The notes beneath the pieces were generated by a model, which ran no database searches, was not told the origin of the DNA, and saw nothing but the letters and a program-made list of their open reading frames with translations. A program made the position numbers and the translations under genes. From NCBI GenBank assembly GCA_045639125.1, contig JAZUCL010000007.1, positions 1 to 31,137 on the forward strand: a stretch of 31,137 nt of DNA, given 5' to 3'. Below, piece by piece: positions 14,663-21,562 of the stretch. Source of the stretch: JAZUCL01 sp045639125. GTDB lineage: Bacteria > Bacillota > Clostridia > Oscillospirales > QAMX01. Within the stretch, counting starts at the first letter, position 1; each line of letters begins with the position of its first letter.

Positions 14663-15157
14663 TTGACCATTCTCGGCATCGATCCCGGCTATGCAATTGT
14701 CGGTTTCGGAGTAATTGAAAGTAACGGCATACAGAGTAAGCATATAACCCACGGAGTAATCCGTACAGAGAGTTATGAGCCGTTTAATGATCGTCTTATA
14801 GCAATTTATGATGATTTGAATGTACTGCTTGATACATATAAACCTAATGCTGTCGCTATTGAAGAATTGTTCTTTAATACGAATACTACAACGGCTATCC
14901 AAGTTGCACAGGCACGAGGTGTTATTGTTCTTGCATGTGCAAAACGCCATATTCCAATAGAGGAATATACACCACTTCAAGTTAAACAAGCGGTTGTCGG
15001 TTATGGGAGAGCAGAGAAACAACAAGTGATGGAGATGACAAGACTATTACTTGGCCTTGACAAAATACCACGTCCCGATGATGCTGCTGATGCTTTAGCA
15101 ATTGCTTTATGCCACTCAACAAGTATGTCAAGCAGATTGTTTGAAAGGTTGAATTAA
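14663..15157 (+). CDS. ruvC: Holliday junction resolvase RuvC
   Basis: Endonuclease that cuts Holliday junctions during recombinational repair. The four acidic catalytic residues are visible: D7 ('ILGIDPG'), E67 ('AIEELFFN'), and D140 and D143 ('RPDDAADALA'). At 164 residues it is full length. The start is TTG 14663, with ACGGAGG (14647-14653) 9 nt upstream and the family-typical 'MTILGIDPG' N-terminus; no ATG fits. It is the first gene of ruvC-ruvA-ruvB, with 1 nt to ruvA. Confidence 0.96.
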   Translation: MTILGIDPGYAIVGFGVIESNGIQSKHITHGVIRTESYEPFNDRLIAIYDDLNVLLDTYKPNAVAIEELFFNTNTTTAIQVAQARGVIVLACAKRHIPIEEYTPLQVKQAVVGYGRAEKQQVMEMTRLLLGLDKIPRPDDAADALAIALCHSTSMSSRLFERLN

Positions 15158-15158
15158 A

Positions 15159-15770
15159 ATGTTTTATTATTTAGAAGGAAAACTTGCTCATTCTGAGCCA
15201 AATATGGCGGTTATTGATTGTGGCGGTGTGGGATATTTATGCCATGTGTCTACAATGACGCAGGCAAATTTGAAACTTGGCGAGAAATGCCGTATATATA
15301 CGTATTTGTATGTACGTGAAGATGCAATGGATTTGTATGGATTCCATACAGTTGACGAGAAAAATTGTTTTCTTCTTCTTACTGGAATTTCAGGTGTTGG
15401 AATGAAAGCGGGACTTTCAATATTATCAACACTATCTCCTGAAAAATTCGCACTTGCAGTTTTATCTGATGATGAAAAGGCATTGACACAAGCCCCCGGA
15501 GTCGGAAAGAAACTTGCACAACGAATTATTCTTGAACTTAAGGATAAACTTAAAAAGCAGTACGGCTCAGATAAATTGTCTGGTATAGATATAGGTGTGC
15601 AAAATGAAAACATATCTTCACTTGATACTACCGGTGAGGCACTAATGGCACTTCAGGTGCTTGGCTATTCATCAGCAGAGGCAAGTTCTGCTTTGCGTGG
15701 TGCTGATACAGCAGCATCAAGTGTCGAAGAACTTATCCGCTATGCACTTAAAAATCTTGCGAAAGGATAA
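15159..15770 (+). CDS. ruvA: Holliday junction branch-migration protein RuvA
   Basis: Tetrameric junction-binding subunit that loads RuvB. The 203-residue protein shows the N-terminal OB-like domain ('MFYYLEGKL', 'VREDAMDLYGF'), two helix-hairpin-helix motifs ('LTGISGVGMKAGLSIL' and 'APGVGKKLAQRIILELKDKL') and a C-terminal RuvB-binding helical domain ('EALMALQVLGYSSAEASSAL'). The ATG starts 1 nt after the ruvC stop, and its ribosome site lies inside the ruvC end, implying translational coupling. Confidence 0.96.
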   Translation: MFYYLEGKLAHSEPNMAVIDCGGVGYLCHVSTMTQANLKLGEKCRIYTYLYVREDAMDLYGFHTVDEKNCFLLLTGISGVGMKAGLSILSTLSPEKFALAVLSDDEKALTQAPGVGKKLAQRIILELKDKLKKQYGSDKLSGIDIGVQNENISSLDTTGEALMALQVLGYSSAEASSALRGADTAASSVEELIRYALKNLAKG

Positions 15771-15775
15771 TTGAT

Positions 15776-16819
15776 ATGAGCCTTGATTTTGGAAATGATT
15801 ATGAGGAACGTATTGTAAGTTCCACATTTAAGCAAGAAGATGATATGGAGGGCAATTTACGCCCTAAGCACCTTTGCGACTATATTGGACAGGAAAAAGC
15901 AAAAGGTAATTTGTCGGTATTCATTGAGGCAGCGAAAATGCGTACCGAGAGTCTTGACCATGTTCTGCTCTATGGACCTCCCGGACTTGGTAAAACTACA
16001 CTCGCAGGAGTAATTGCAAACGAAATGGGCGTTAATCTTCGTATTACGTCAGGTCCCGCTATTGAAAAAGCAGGTGACTTGGCGGCTCTGCTTACTAATC
16101 TAAACGCTCATGATATTTTATTTATTGACGAAATACACCGCCTAAACAGAAGTGTAGAAGAAGTTTTGTATCCTGCAATGGAGGATAATGTCCTTGATAT
16201 TATTATTGGTAAAGGTCCGTCTGCACGCTCAATTCGTCTTGATTTGCCACCATTTACGCTTATTGGTGCAACAACTCGTGCCGGACAGTTGACAGCACCG
16301 CTTCGTGACCGATTTGGTGTTATTCTCCGTCTTGAAATGTATACTGTTGAGGAATTGACACTCATTGTCAAGAGAAGTGCAGATATATTAGGTGCAAAGA
16401 TTGAACAAGAGGGAGCAAGAGAGATTGCACGCCGTTCTCGTGGTACGCCTCGTATTGCAAACCGCTTACTGAAACGTGTTCGTGACTTTGCTCAAGTTCG
16501 TGCCGATGGTATTATAACAAAGTCTGTTGCAGACCTTGCATTGAATGCCATGGAAATAGACAAACTAGGACTTGATAACATTGACAGACGAATGCTTGAA
16601 AGTATAATAGATATATATCATGGTGGCCCTGTCGGTTTAGAAACACTTGCCGCTACAATTGGTGAGGAGGCCGTTACTCTTGAGGACGTATATGAGCCGT
16701 ATTTGCTACAAATAGGTTTTCTTGCCAGAACTGCAAGAGGTCGTTGTGTAACACGACTTGCTTATGAACATTTACACATTGACTATGTTGGACAGCAGGA
16801 ATTTGACTTGAACCAATAG
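15776..16819 (+). CDS. ruvB: Holliday junction DNA helicase RuvB
   Basis: Hexameric AAA+ motor for branch migration. Walker A 'GPPGLGKT' is at 67-74, Walker B 'LFIDEIH' ends at 120, sensor 1 'LIGATTRAG' and the arginine-rich 'RSRGTPRIANRLLKR' follow, and the C-terminal winged-helix domain ('GLETLAATIGEE', 'YEPYLLQIGFLARTARGR') is complete. At 347 residues it is of normal size. ATG 15776 follows ruvA by 5 nt with AAAGGA upstream. Confidence 0.97.
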   Translation: MSLDFGNDYEERIVSSTFKQEDDMEGNLRPKHLCDYIGQEKAKGNLSVFIEAAKMRTESLDHVLLYGPPGLGKTTLAGVIANEMGVNLRITSGPAIEKAGDLAALLTNLNAHDILFIDEIHRLNRSVEEVLYPAMEDNVLDIIIGKGPSARSIRLDLPPFTLIGATTRAGQLTAPLRDRFGVILRLEMYTVEELTLIVKRSADILGAKIEQEGAREIARRSRGTPRIANRLLKRVRDFAQVRADGIITKSVADLALNAMEIDKLGLDNIDRRMLESIIDIYHGGPVGLETLAATIGEEAVTLEDVYEPYLLQIGFLARTARGRCVTRLAYEHLHIDYVGQQEFDLNQ

Positions 16820-16944
16820 TAATTTATCCTTGTTTTGCTCTGCGGTTTTATCTGTTTATTTGGATAAAATACTATTTAATTGTGCATAATATACGTAATT
16901 AGATAGCAATAGATGGCACTTTTAACGAAAAATTAACAACGCAC

Positions 16945-16973
16945 TTGACAAATTGAAATGTTCCATGTATACT
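16945..16973 (+). promoter_or_regulatory. Near-consensus promoter of the SigH-like gene
   Basis: TTGACA (16945-16950), exactly 17 bp and TATACT (16968-16973). The predicted start near 16980 leaves only ~12 nt before ATG 16992. The region 16820-16944 contains AT-rich sequence with no gene; no strong ruvB terminator was seen. Confidence 0.85.
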
Positions 16974-16991
16974 ATGCCTATGTAATATGAA

Positions 16992-17621
16992 ATGAGTGTC
17001 GAATTTAATTTGAAAACGCCGATTATACCTAAGAATCTTGAAAAAATGAGCGATGAGAAACTGTGTTCTCTTGTTAAAGATGGTTGCAGTGAAGCAGAGG
17101 AAATTCTGGTCAATCGCTATTGGCGAGTTGTGCGTTCCCTGTCACGTCCATACTTTTTGGCAGGCGGTGACAGCGAGGACTTGACACAGGAAGGTATGCT
17201 TGGTTTGATCAATGCAATTAGAGAGTATGATGACACAAAGGCTGAATTTTCAACATTTTTGTCTGTATGTGTCAGACGAAGGATATATACAGCCATTCGT
17301 AACGCACAGGGTAAAAAGAATCAACTACTTAATATGGCTTTGTCGTTTGAGCAGTTGACTTCTGATTCTGATAAGCCGAGAGTTGACATTAGTGCTGATT
17401 TGGTATCGGACCCGGAATTGTTTGTTATTGACCGTGAAGAAACTATACAGGCTAAGTCAATTATATCGTCTTTACTGTCACCGTTTGAACAACGTGTGTT
17501 GTCATTATATCTTGACGGCTTTTCATATTTAGAAATGTCGCAGCGACTTAATAAAAGTGAAAAGTCAGTTGACAACGCAGTTCAACGCATTAGAAAGAAA
17601 CTTGCACACCTTAACAGGTAG
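16992..17621 (+). CDS. RNA polymerase sigma factor, SigH-like (sigma-70 family)
   Basis: 209 residues with region 2 ('AEEILVNRYWRVVRSLSRPYF.AGGDSEDLTQEGMLGLINAIREYD') and region 4 ('LSPFEQRVLSLYLDGFSYLEMSQRLNKSEKSVDNAVQRIRKKL') clearly visible. The 'YFLAGGDSEDLTQEGMLGL' segment matches the Spo0H/SigH branch, which directs post-exponential and competence/sporulation genes in Bacilli; there is no region 1.1 or 3 as in SigA. The ATG lacks a recognisable ribosome site and lies very close to the predicted transcript start. Another in-frame ATG at 17046 is possible but also lacks one. The role in this organism is inferred from family only. Confidence 0.85.
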   Translation: MSVEFNLKTPIIPKNLEKMSDEKLCSLVKDGCSEAEEILVNRYWRVVRSLSRPYFLAGGDSEDLTQEGMLGLINAIREYDDTKAEFSTFLSVCVRRRIYTAIRNAQGKKNQLLNMALSFEQLTSDSDKPRVDISADLVSDPELFVIDREETIQAKSIISSLLSPFEQRVLSLYLDGFSYLEMSQRLNKSEKSVDNAVQRIRKKLAHLNR

Positions 17622-17656
17622 TAGGATAGCGGTATCTGCCGCATTAAAATTTGGCA

Positions 17657-17676
17657 ATTACGGGAAAACCCGTGAT
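17657..17676 (+). terminator. Hairpin after the sigma-factor gene (weak terminator candidate)
   Basis: ATTACGGG (17657-17664), an AAAA loop and CCCGTGAT (17669-17676), including one G-U pair. A T-rich tract (ATATATTTT) begins several bases later rather than directly. A second small stem, GCGG/CCGC, lies at 17629-17642. The rest of 17677-17780 has no recognisable element besides TTGACG at 17746-17751 without a good -10. Confidence 0.45.
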
Positions 17677-17792
17677 GCAATATATTTTATGCCCGAGCAT
17701 CAGTTAGCAATTCTTCGAGAACCGCAAGGTACACTTTTGCAAGGATTGACGTAATTTTTCAGAGGGCAAATAGTCAAAGAGAGGTAAAAGAC

Positions 17793-18071
17793 ATGTACCA
17801 GGACAAGACATTGAAGTGCAAAGAGTGCGGTGAAGAATTTGTATTCACAGCAGGCGAGCAGGAGTTCTACGCTGAGCGTGGTTTCCAGAACGAGCCTCAA
17901 AGATGCAAGAGTTGCCGTGACGCACGCAAGAATGCTGCTCGTGCTCCCAGAGAGTTCTTTGTAGCAACTTGTGCAAGTTGTGGTGGCGAGGCTCGTGTTC
18001 CTTTCGAGCCTAAGACCGACAGACCTGTATATTGCAGCGATTGCTTCGCTAAAATGAGACAGGGCGAATAA
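17793..18071 (+). CDS. Small zinc-ribbon protein (CxxC-x17-CxxC type)
   Basis: 92 residues with two zinc ribbons: an N-terminal one (CKECGEEF ... RCKSC, C9/C12 and C38/C41) and a C-terminal one (CASCGGEARVPF ... VYCSDCF) whose 'VPFEPKTDRPVYC' is characteristic of the CxxC-x17-CxxC family. It is cytoplasmic and its function is unknown, possibly binding RNA or DNA. AGAGAGG lies upstream of ATG 17793. Codon choice is markedly biased (AAG, TTC, CGT, GAG), as in highly expressed genes. A strong terminator follows, so it is probably monocistronic. Confidence 0.88.
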   Translation: MYQDKTLKCKECGEEFVFTAGEQEFYAERGFQNEPQRCKSCRDARKNAARAPREFFVATCASCGGEARVPFEPKTDRPVYCSDCFAKMRQGE

Positions 18072-18110
18072 TTTGCCGTAAACCGAAGCAATTTAAGTAA
18101 ATAAATTGTT

Positions 18111-18141
18111 AGCCCTGAAGCGTATGTTTCAGGGCTTGGTT
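18111..18141 (+). terminator. Terminator after the zinc-ribbon gene
   Basis: AGCCCTGAA (18111-18119) pairs with TTCAGGGCT (18128-18136), followed by TGGTTTT. It lies between convergent genes. Confidence 0.85.
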
Positions 18142-18173
18142 TTAGTTATCAACTTTTTTTATATAAAAATTTA

Positions 18174-18701
18174 TTAGCGATTTATCACATCTACCATAAT
18201 TCCTTTAAGGGTATCTAATGCTGCTTCATGGAGTTTTTTATCATGACTTGCTGTACATGAGGCATCTACAATTATGTGTGATTCAGGGAGTGCAACTTTT
18301 GCAAGAACTGCGTTTGAAAGGACGCAGATATTTGAAACAAGTCCTACAAGTTCAACTGACTCATATTTTTCATTTCGCAGATAGTCAAAAAGTTCTTCAC
18401 TTCCAAATGTAGTCTTATAAAAGCATTTATCAGTTGCGTTTCGTAATGTGGCTGTATTGCCGTATAGGGAATGACCTACACTTCCTTCTATACAGTGGGG
18501 TACTGGCAATAAACGACCTTCTACAGTTGTCAAATATGTATCGCTATGTGTGTCAAAAGTAAAACATACGTCATCACCGCTTTTACGATACAAACTTATT
18601 TTTTCGCAGATGCGTGTATCAAGTTTTTCTGCACCGAGAAAACCGAGAGAACCGGTAACAAAGTCAACTTGATAATCTACAACAATCAATAGTCTTTTCA
18701 A
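18174..18701 (-). CDS. Isochorismatase-family cysteine hydrolase (nicotinamidase-like)
   Basis: 175-residue cysteine hydrolase. 'LIVVDYQVDFVTG' carries the first catalytic aspartate, 'FTFDTHSDTY' is the metal-binding DxH segment found in nicotinamidases, and 'GLVSNICVLSNAV' holds the nucleophilic cysteine. The DxH signature favours PncA-type nicotinamidase (nicotinamide to nicotinate in NAD salvage) over isochorismatase, but this is not proven. The start is taken as TTG 18701 because GAAAGG lies ~10 nt upstream and the product then begins 'MKRLLIVVDYQ'; the frame extends to ATG 18743, which would overlap the divergent gene's promoter region. It is divergent from the DUF4432 gene. Confidence 0.85.
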   Translation of the reverse strand: MKRLLIVVDYQVDFVTGSLGFLGAEKLDTRICEKISLYRKSGDDVCFTFDTHSDTYLTTVEGRLLPVPHCIEGSVGHSLYGNTATLRNATDKCFYKTTFGSEELFDYLRNEKYESVELVGLVSNICVLSNAVLAKVALPESHIIVDASCTASHDKKLHEAALDTLKGIMVDVINR

Positions 18702-18776
18702 GGGAATCAACCTTTCAGTTATGTATTTAATATGATATATCAAATAAATGAAAATTTAGATAATGGGGTGTTAAAT

Positions 18777-19835
18777 ATGAATGGACTCACAAAGCAAGAA
18801 TTACTTCGCCGTGCATCAAATCTGTCCCAACTTGCCTTTGCAAGACGCTTTGAGTATGGAGAGGGTATGGCACAGGGGATGCGTGCAATTGACGTTAAAA
18901 GCGGTTCCGGTCTTCGTTTTACAGTATTAGAGGACAGAGGACTTGACTTTTATGAAATGGAGTATAAAGGAATAAATCTTTCGTTTTTAACAAAGAATGG
19001 CCCGGTGTCGGGAAAACGTTTTATAGCCGATGACAATCACTTTACAAGCGTAATGAATGGCGGTATGATGTTTACTGCCGGTCTTATGAATGTAGGAGGC
19101 GGTTGTGTTGATACCGATGGTACAACTCATTCACTCCACGGCAGATACGACGGTAATGCGGCAAGCGAAGTCAGTGCAAAGACTACACTGACTGATAACG
19201 ACATCGTCACAGAAATTTCCGGTAAGGTTACAGAGTCGAAACTGTTTGGTGAGAAGTTTGAACTTAGCCGTAAAATTACAACTTGGGGCAGTAAGCCGTG
19301 GGTACATATTGAGGATACTTTGTTTAATGCACGAGCAATTCCGACCGAGTTTGAGATTTTATATCATATCAACCTCGGATTCCCATTCCTTGATGAAAGT
19401 GTAACTATTCATACACCTGAAAGTCACGTTACACCTCGAAATGAAGATGCAAAGGCTGGCTTTAGCGAGTATAAAATTGCTACAAAGCCAATAGATTCCT
19501 TTGCTGAACAAGTATTTTTCCACGAAATAGTCCCTGATAGTGATGGTTATTGCTACGCACTTGCGATTAACGAAAACCTATCACTTGGATTTTTCGTCCG
19601 CTATCACATTGATAATCTTACCCACTTGTGTCAGTGGAAGTCAATGCAGTCAGGTGACTATGTAATGGGACTTGAACCGTCAAATAACTTCTTAAATTCA
19701 CGCAAAGGTGAGCGTGACAATGGCACACTAAAGACAATAGATGGTTTTGAAACAAAGAAGTTTGATGTGATGTTTGGTGTTTTAGATGGAAAAAATGAGA
19801 TTGACTCATTTATGAAGACTCATAAAATCAAATAA
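18777..19835 (+). CDS. DUF4432 / aldose-1-epimerase-like sugar-binding protein
   Basis: 352 residues of the galactose-mutarotase beta-supersandwich superfamily. Recognisable family segments are 'EDRGLDFYEMEYKGINLSF', 'GGMMFTAGLMNVGGGC', 'HSLHGRYDG', 'EILYHINLGFPFLDES' and 'CQWKSMQSGDYVMGLEPSN', with conserved histidine, glutamate and aspartate residues expected at a mutarotase-type site. Members are thought to handle sugar anomers, but no reaction is established for most of them. ATG 18777 follows GGGGTG; the in-frame ATG at 18732 has no ribosome site. A terminator follows. Confidence 0.87.
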   Translation: MNGLTKQELLRRASNLSQLAFARRFEYGEGMAQGMRAIDVKSGSGLRFTVLEDRGLDFYEMEYKGINLSFLTKNGPVSGKRFIADDNHFTSVMNGGMMFTAGLMNVGGGCVDTDGTTHSLHGRYDGNAASEVSAKTTLTDNDIVTEISGKVTESKLFGEKFELSRKITTWGSKPWVHIEDTLFNARAIPTEFEILYHINLGFPFLDESVTIHTPESHVTPRNEDAKAGFSEYKIATKPIDSFAEQVFFHEIVPDSDGYCYALAINENLSLGFFVRYHIDNLTHLCQWKSMQSGDYVMGLEPSNNFLNSRKGERDNGTLKTIDGFETKKFDVMFGVLDGKNEIDSFMKTHKIK

Positions 19836-19841
19836 CACTTT

Positions 19842-19877
19842 GCCTCGAATTATACGATGTATAATTCGGGGCTTTTT
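19842..19877. terminator. Terminator between the DUF4432 and XRE-repressor genes
   Basis: A ~14-bp stem (GCCTCGAATTATAC, 19842-19855, with GTATAATTCGGGGC, 19859-19872, one G-U pair) has a 3-nt loop and TTTTT on the plus strand. It overlaps the stop of the minus-strand gene by two bases. Confidence 0.9.
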
Positions 19878-20628
19878 ACTTAAATTCAATAAACAGACTT
19901 GTAAGACGTGCAATAAGTGAATATCCACTGTTTTTGCCGATATAAGGTATAGTTATAGGGATAATATCGGGATTATCGCAGGTAAGTGTATATCCTTGAC
20001 TATTATGGAATACACGGCGAAGGATAAGCAACTTATCTCTCGTTAAAAATAAATATATGCTTCCGTCAACCGTTGACTCAGCCGTGCTCATAGTTAAAAT
20101 ATCGCCAGGGGAAATACGTTGGGTAAAATCGCAAGATGTGCTGACAAATGAGAATTTATGAGGGAGTTTGTCTTTAGAATAAAGAGAAGCGATTTCATCC
20201 TCGTTAAGTAATGTGTCTGAAACAGTTTCAACATTATATTTAATTGGAGATGCAAGCATAGGAGAATCATCATCTTCTTCGAAAGTAGCAGCATCATCTG
20301 TATAATCGTAGGAAAAGCCAGACTGTTCAGTAACAGAAGTGTTCAAACTGTTATTGAAACTGTCCGCACTATTATCGATTTCGTCGTTCTCCACATTGTC
20401 GGAAGAACTGTCAAAGCCGGTCATTAAATATTCGGGAGTAGTATCAAGAATTTCTGCAAGACGTTCAAGTACAACGAGTTTTATTTGCTTGGTATATCCA
20501 TTCTCATAGCGGAGAATAGAGGAGCGGTGCAAACCAAGAAGCCGTCCGACTTCGTCTAAAGTCATACCACGTGCTTTGCGACACGACTCAATTCGTTTAC
20601 CTACTTCAATAAAGTCTTTATTGCTCAT
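19876..20628 (-). CDS. XRE-family regulator with LexA/S24-like C-terminal domain lacking the catalytic dyad
   Basis: 250 residues. An N-terminal HTH_3 domain (about 8-68: 'VGKRIESCRKARGMTLDEVGRLLGLHRSSILRYENG') resembles CI/Cro-type repressors. A low-complexity acidic, serine-rich linker follows (about 74-130), then a C-terminal domain patterned like the S24 peptidase of LexA and CI ('ISPGDILTM', 'DGSIYLFLTRDKLLILRRV', 'TCDNPDIIPITI'). Aligned on the G-D anchor, the catalytic serine position is aspartate and the catalytic lysine position is arginine, so self-cleavage is unlikely. ATG 20628 has no near ribosome site; AAAGGAGG lies ~39 nt upstream. It is divergent from a mini-XRE gene and probably represses across the shared intergenic region. 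Confidence 0.83.
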   Translation of the reverse strand: MSNKDFIEVGKRIESCRKARGMTLDEVGRLLGLHRSSILRYENGYTKQIKLVVLERLAEILDTTPEYLMTGFDSSSDNVENDEIDNSADSFNNSLNTSVTEQSGFSYDYTDDAATFEEDDDSPMLASPIKYNVETVSDTLLNEDEIASLYSKDKLPHKFSFVSTSCDFTQRISPGDILTMSTAESTVDGSIYLFLTRDKLLILRRVFHNSQGYTLTCDNPDIIPITIPYIGKNSGYSLIARLTSLFIEFK

Positions 20629-20711
20629 TATTTTTCGATTTATTGCATCGTGAGATGAATAAATCTTCCTCCTTTATGTTTATTCTTACCCAAGACACAA
20701 CATTCAATGAC

Positions 20712-20743
20712 ATAATAGAAGTTCATGCCCTTACTTCTATTAT
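20712..20743. repeat. 11-bp inverted repeat overlapping the repressor's promoter
   Basis: ATAATAGAAGT (20712-20722) and ACTTCTATTAT (20733-20743) are perfect complements 10 bp apart. The right arm overlaps the -10 of the minus-strand promoter and the rest covers its transcription start, so this is a candidate autoregulatory operator or leader hairpin. Confidence 0.7.
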
Positions 20744-20766
20744 ACATAGTTTGTGGCGAATTGCAA
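20739..20766 (-). promoter_or_regulatory. Promoter of the XRE/S24-like repressor gene
   Basis: On the minus strand, TTGCAA (20766-20761), a 16-bp spacer and TATAAT (20744-20739). The predicted leader is ~100 nt. Confidence 0.75.
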
Positions 20767-20806
20767 CACTTTAAGAAAAAATTTTTTATAATGTTGCGGT
20801 ATGCTA

Positions 20807-20835
20807 TTGACAAATATTGGAGAATATAGTATATT
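20807..20835 (+). promoter_or_regulatory. Promoter of the mini-XRE/sigma-4-like operon
   Basis: TTGACA (20807-20812), 17 bp and TATATT (20830-20835). It is divergent from the repressor promoter ~40 bp away, an arrangement like lysogeny switches. Confidence 0.82.
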
Positions 20836-20838
20836 TAA

Positions 20839-20853
20839 GTTGCGTAATGCAAC
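20839..20853. promoter_or_regulatory. Candidate operator GTTGC-N5-GCAAC
   Basis: GTTGC (20839-20843) and GCAAC (20849-20853) form an inverted repeat over the predicted start of the plus-strand operon. Related sequence occurs at 20793-20804 (GTTGCGGTATGC), and a GCAAC half-site overlaps the minus-strand -35 (20762-20767). Confidence 0.55.
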
Positions 20854-20881
20854 AAAATTCAAATTTTGGAGGCGATTCATT

Positions 20882-21106
20882 GTGATCAATACAGATATGT
20901 TAACGTCAAGAATGCAACAACTTGGACTTTCTTTAGAGGAGTTATCAACTCGTGCGAAAATGTCAGAGAAGGAATTTTGCGAGTTGTTAAACAATAAACG
21001 AGATATGATACTGTCAGAGGCGTACTTACTGTGTGAAAATCTTAAGATACCTCTTAGTGAAGTTTCCCGATATTTCTTTTTTCATGATGCCGGTAGTTCT
21101 ATTTGA
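20882..21106 (+). CDS. Small XRE-type helix-turn-helix protein
   Basis: 74 residues consisting of little more than one Cro/C1-type HTH ('MLTSRMQQLGLSLEELSTRAKMSEKEFCELLNNKRDMILSEAYLLCENLKIPLSEVSRYFF'). The start is GTG 20882, with GGAGG (20868-20872) 9 nt upstream; an earlier in-frame ATG at 20801 overlaps the -35 element. It sits opposite the repressor gene in the position Cro or an excisionase-like regulator has in phages. The TGA stop overlaps the ribosome site of the next gene, implying coupled expression. Confidence 0.78.
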   Translation: MINTDMLTSRMQQLGLSLEELSTRAKMSEKEFCELLNNKRDMILSEAYLLCENLKIPLSEVSRYFFFHDAGSSI

Positions 21107-21120
21107 AAGGAGTCATACTA

Positions 21121-21552
21121 ATGGATTATACAAAACTTGCAATCAATGAACTTGAACAGTATTCACTACTATGCACTGCGTGTGAGAATTGTAAAAGTAG
21201 TATTGTTGAGATAGAGGAGAAGATGCTAAGACTTCAAGGCGGTGATACTGAAAAAATTCATATAAGAAGCGGTTTTATTGGTGAGGAGAGGTTATGTGCC
21301 TTGATTGATGAAAAACAGGAGCGGATATGGCAACTTAGTTCCCTTACTATGCGTCTTAAACGATTTGAACGTGCGTTTGCTGCACTGACAAAAGAAGAAC
21401 AGCGGGTTCTTGACCTTTGCTTTATAAATAGAGGTGAGACAACAGAGGAAATTGCATGGCAACTTGGGGTAGAGAAAAGTTGTCTATACAAAAAGAGAAA
21501 CAGAGCCCTTGAAAATTTCAAAAAGGCTCTGTTTGGTGCGGTCGATGCGTAG
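21121..21552 (+). CDS. Sigma-70 region 4-like regulator (phage ArpU/DUF1492-style)
   Basis: 143 residues. The N-terminal two thirds is helical, with a charged possible coiled coil ('CENCKSSIVEIEEKMLRLQ', 'LSSLTMRLKRFERAF'). The C-terminus is a sigma region 4-type HTH ('LTKEEQRVLDLCFINRGETTEEIAWQLGVEKSCLYKKRNRALENFKKAL'). No region 2 is present. Proteins of this layout occur as late-gene activators in Firmicute phages and integrated elements. GAAAGGAG precedes ATG 21121. It is cotranscribed with the mini-XRE gene, and no phage structural, integrase or replication gene is nearby. The exact family is from memory. Confidence 0.75.
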   Translation: MDYTKLAINELEQYSLLCTACENCKSSIVEIEEKMLRLQGGDTEKIHIRSGFIGEERLCALIDEKQERIWQLSSLTMRLKRFERAFAALTKEEQRVLDLCFINRGETTEEIAWQLGVEKSCLYKKRNRALENFKKALFGAVDA

Positions 21553-21562
21553 TTAGTTAATT

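Noticed and set aside
17557..17754. A 65-codon frame overlapping the end of the sigma-factor gene
   Set aside because: No ribosome site, overlaps region 4 coding in another frame, and the translation has no recognisable pattern.
20640..21552. A complete prophage or integrative element around the XRE module
   Set aside because: No integrase, terminase, capsid, relaxase or attachment-site repeats are visible; the neighbours are ordinary chromosomal genes.
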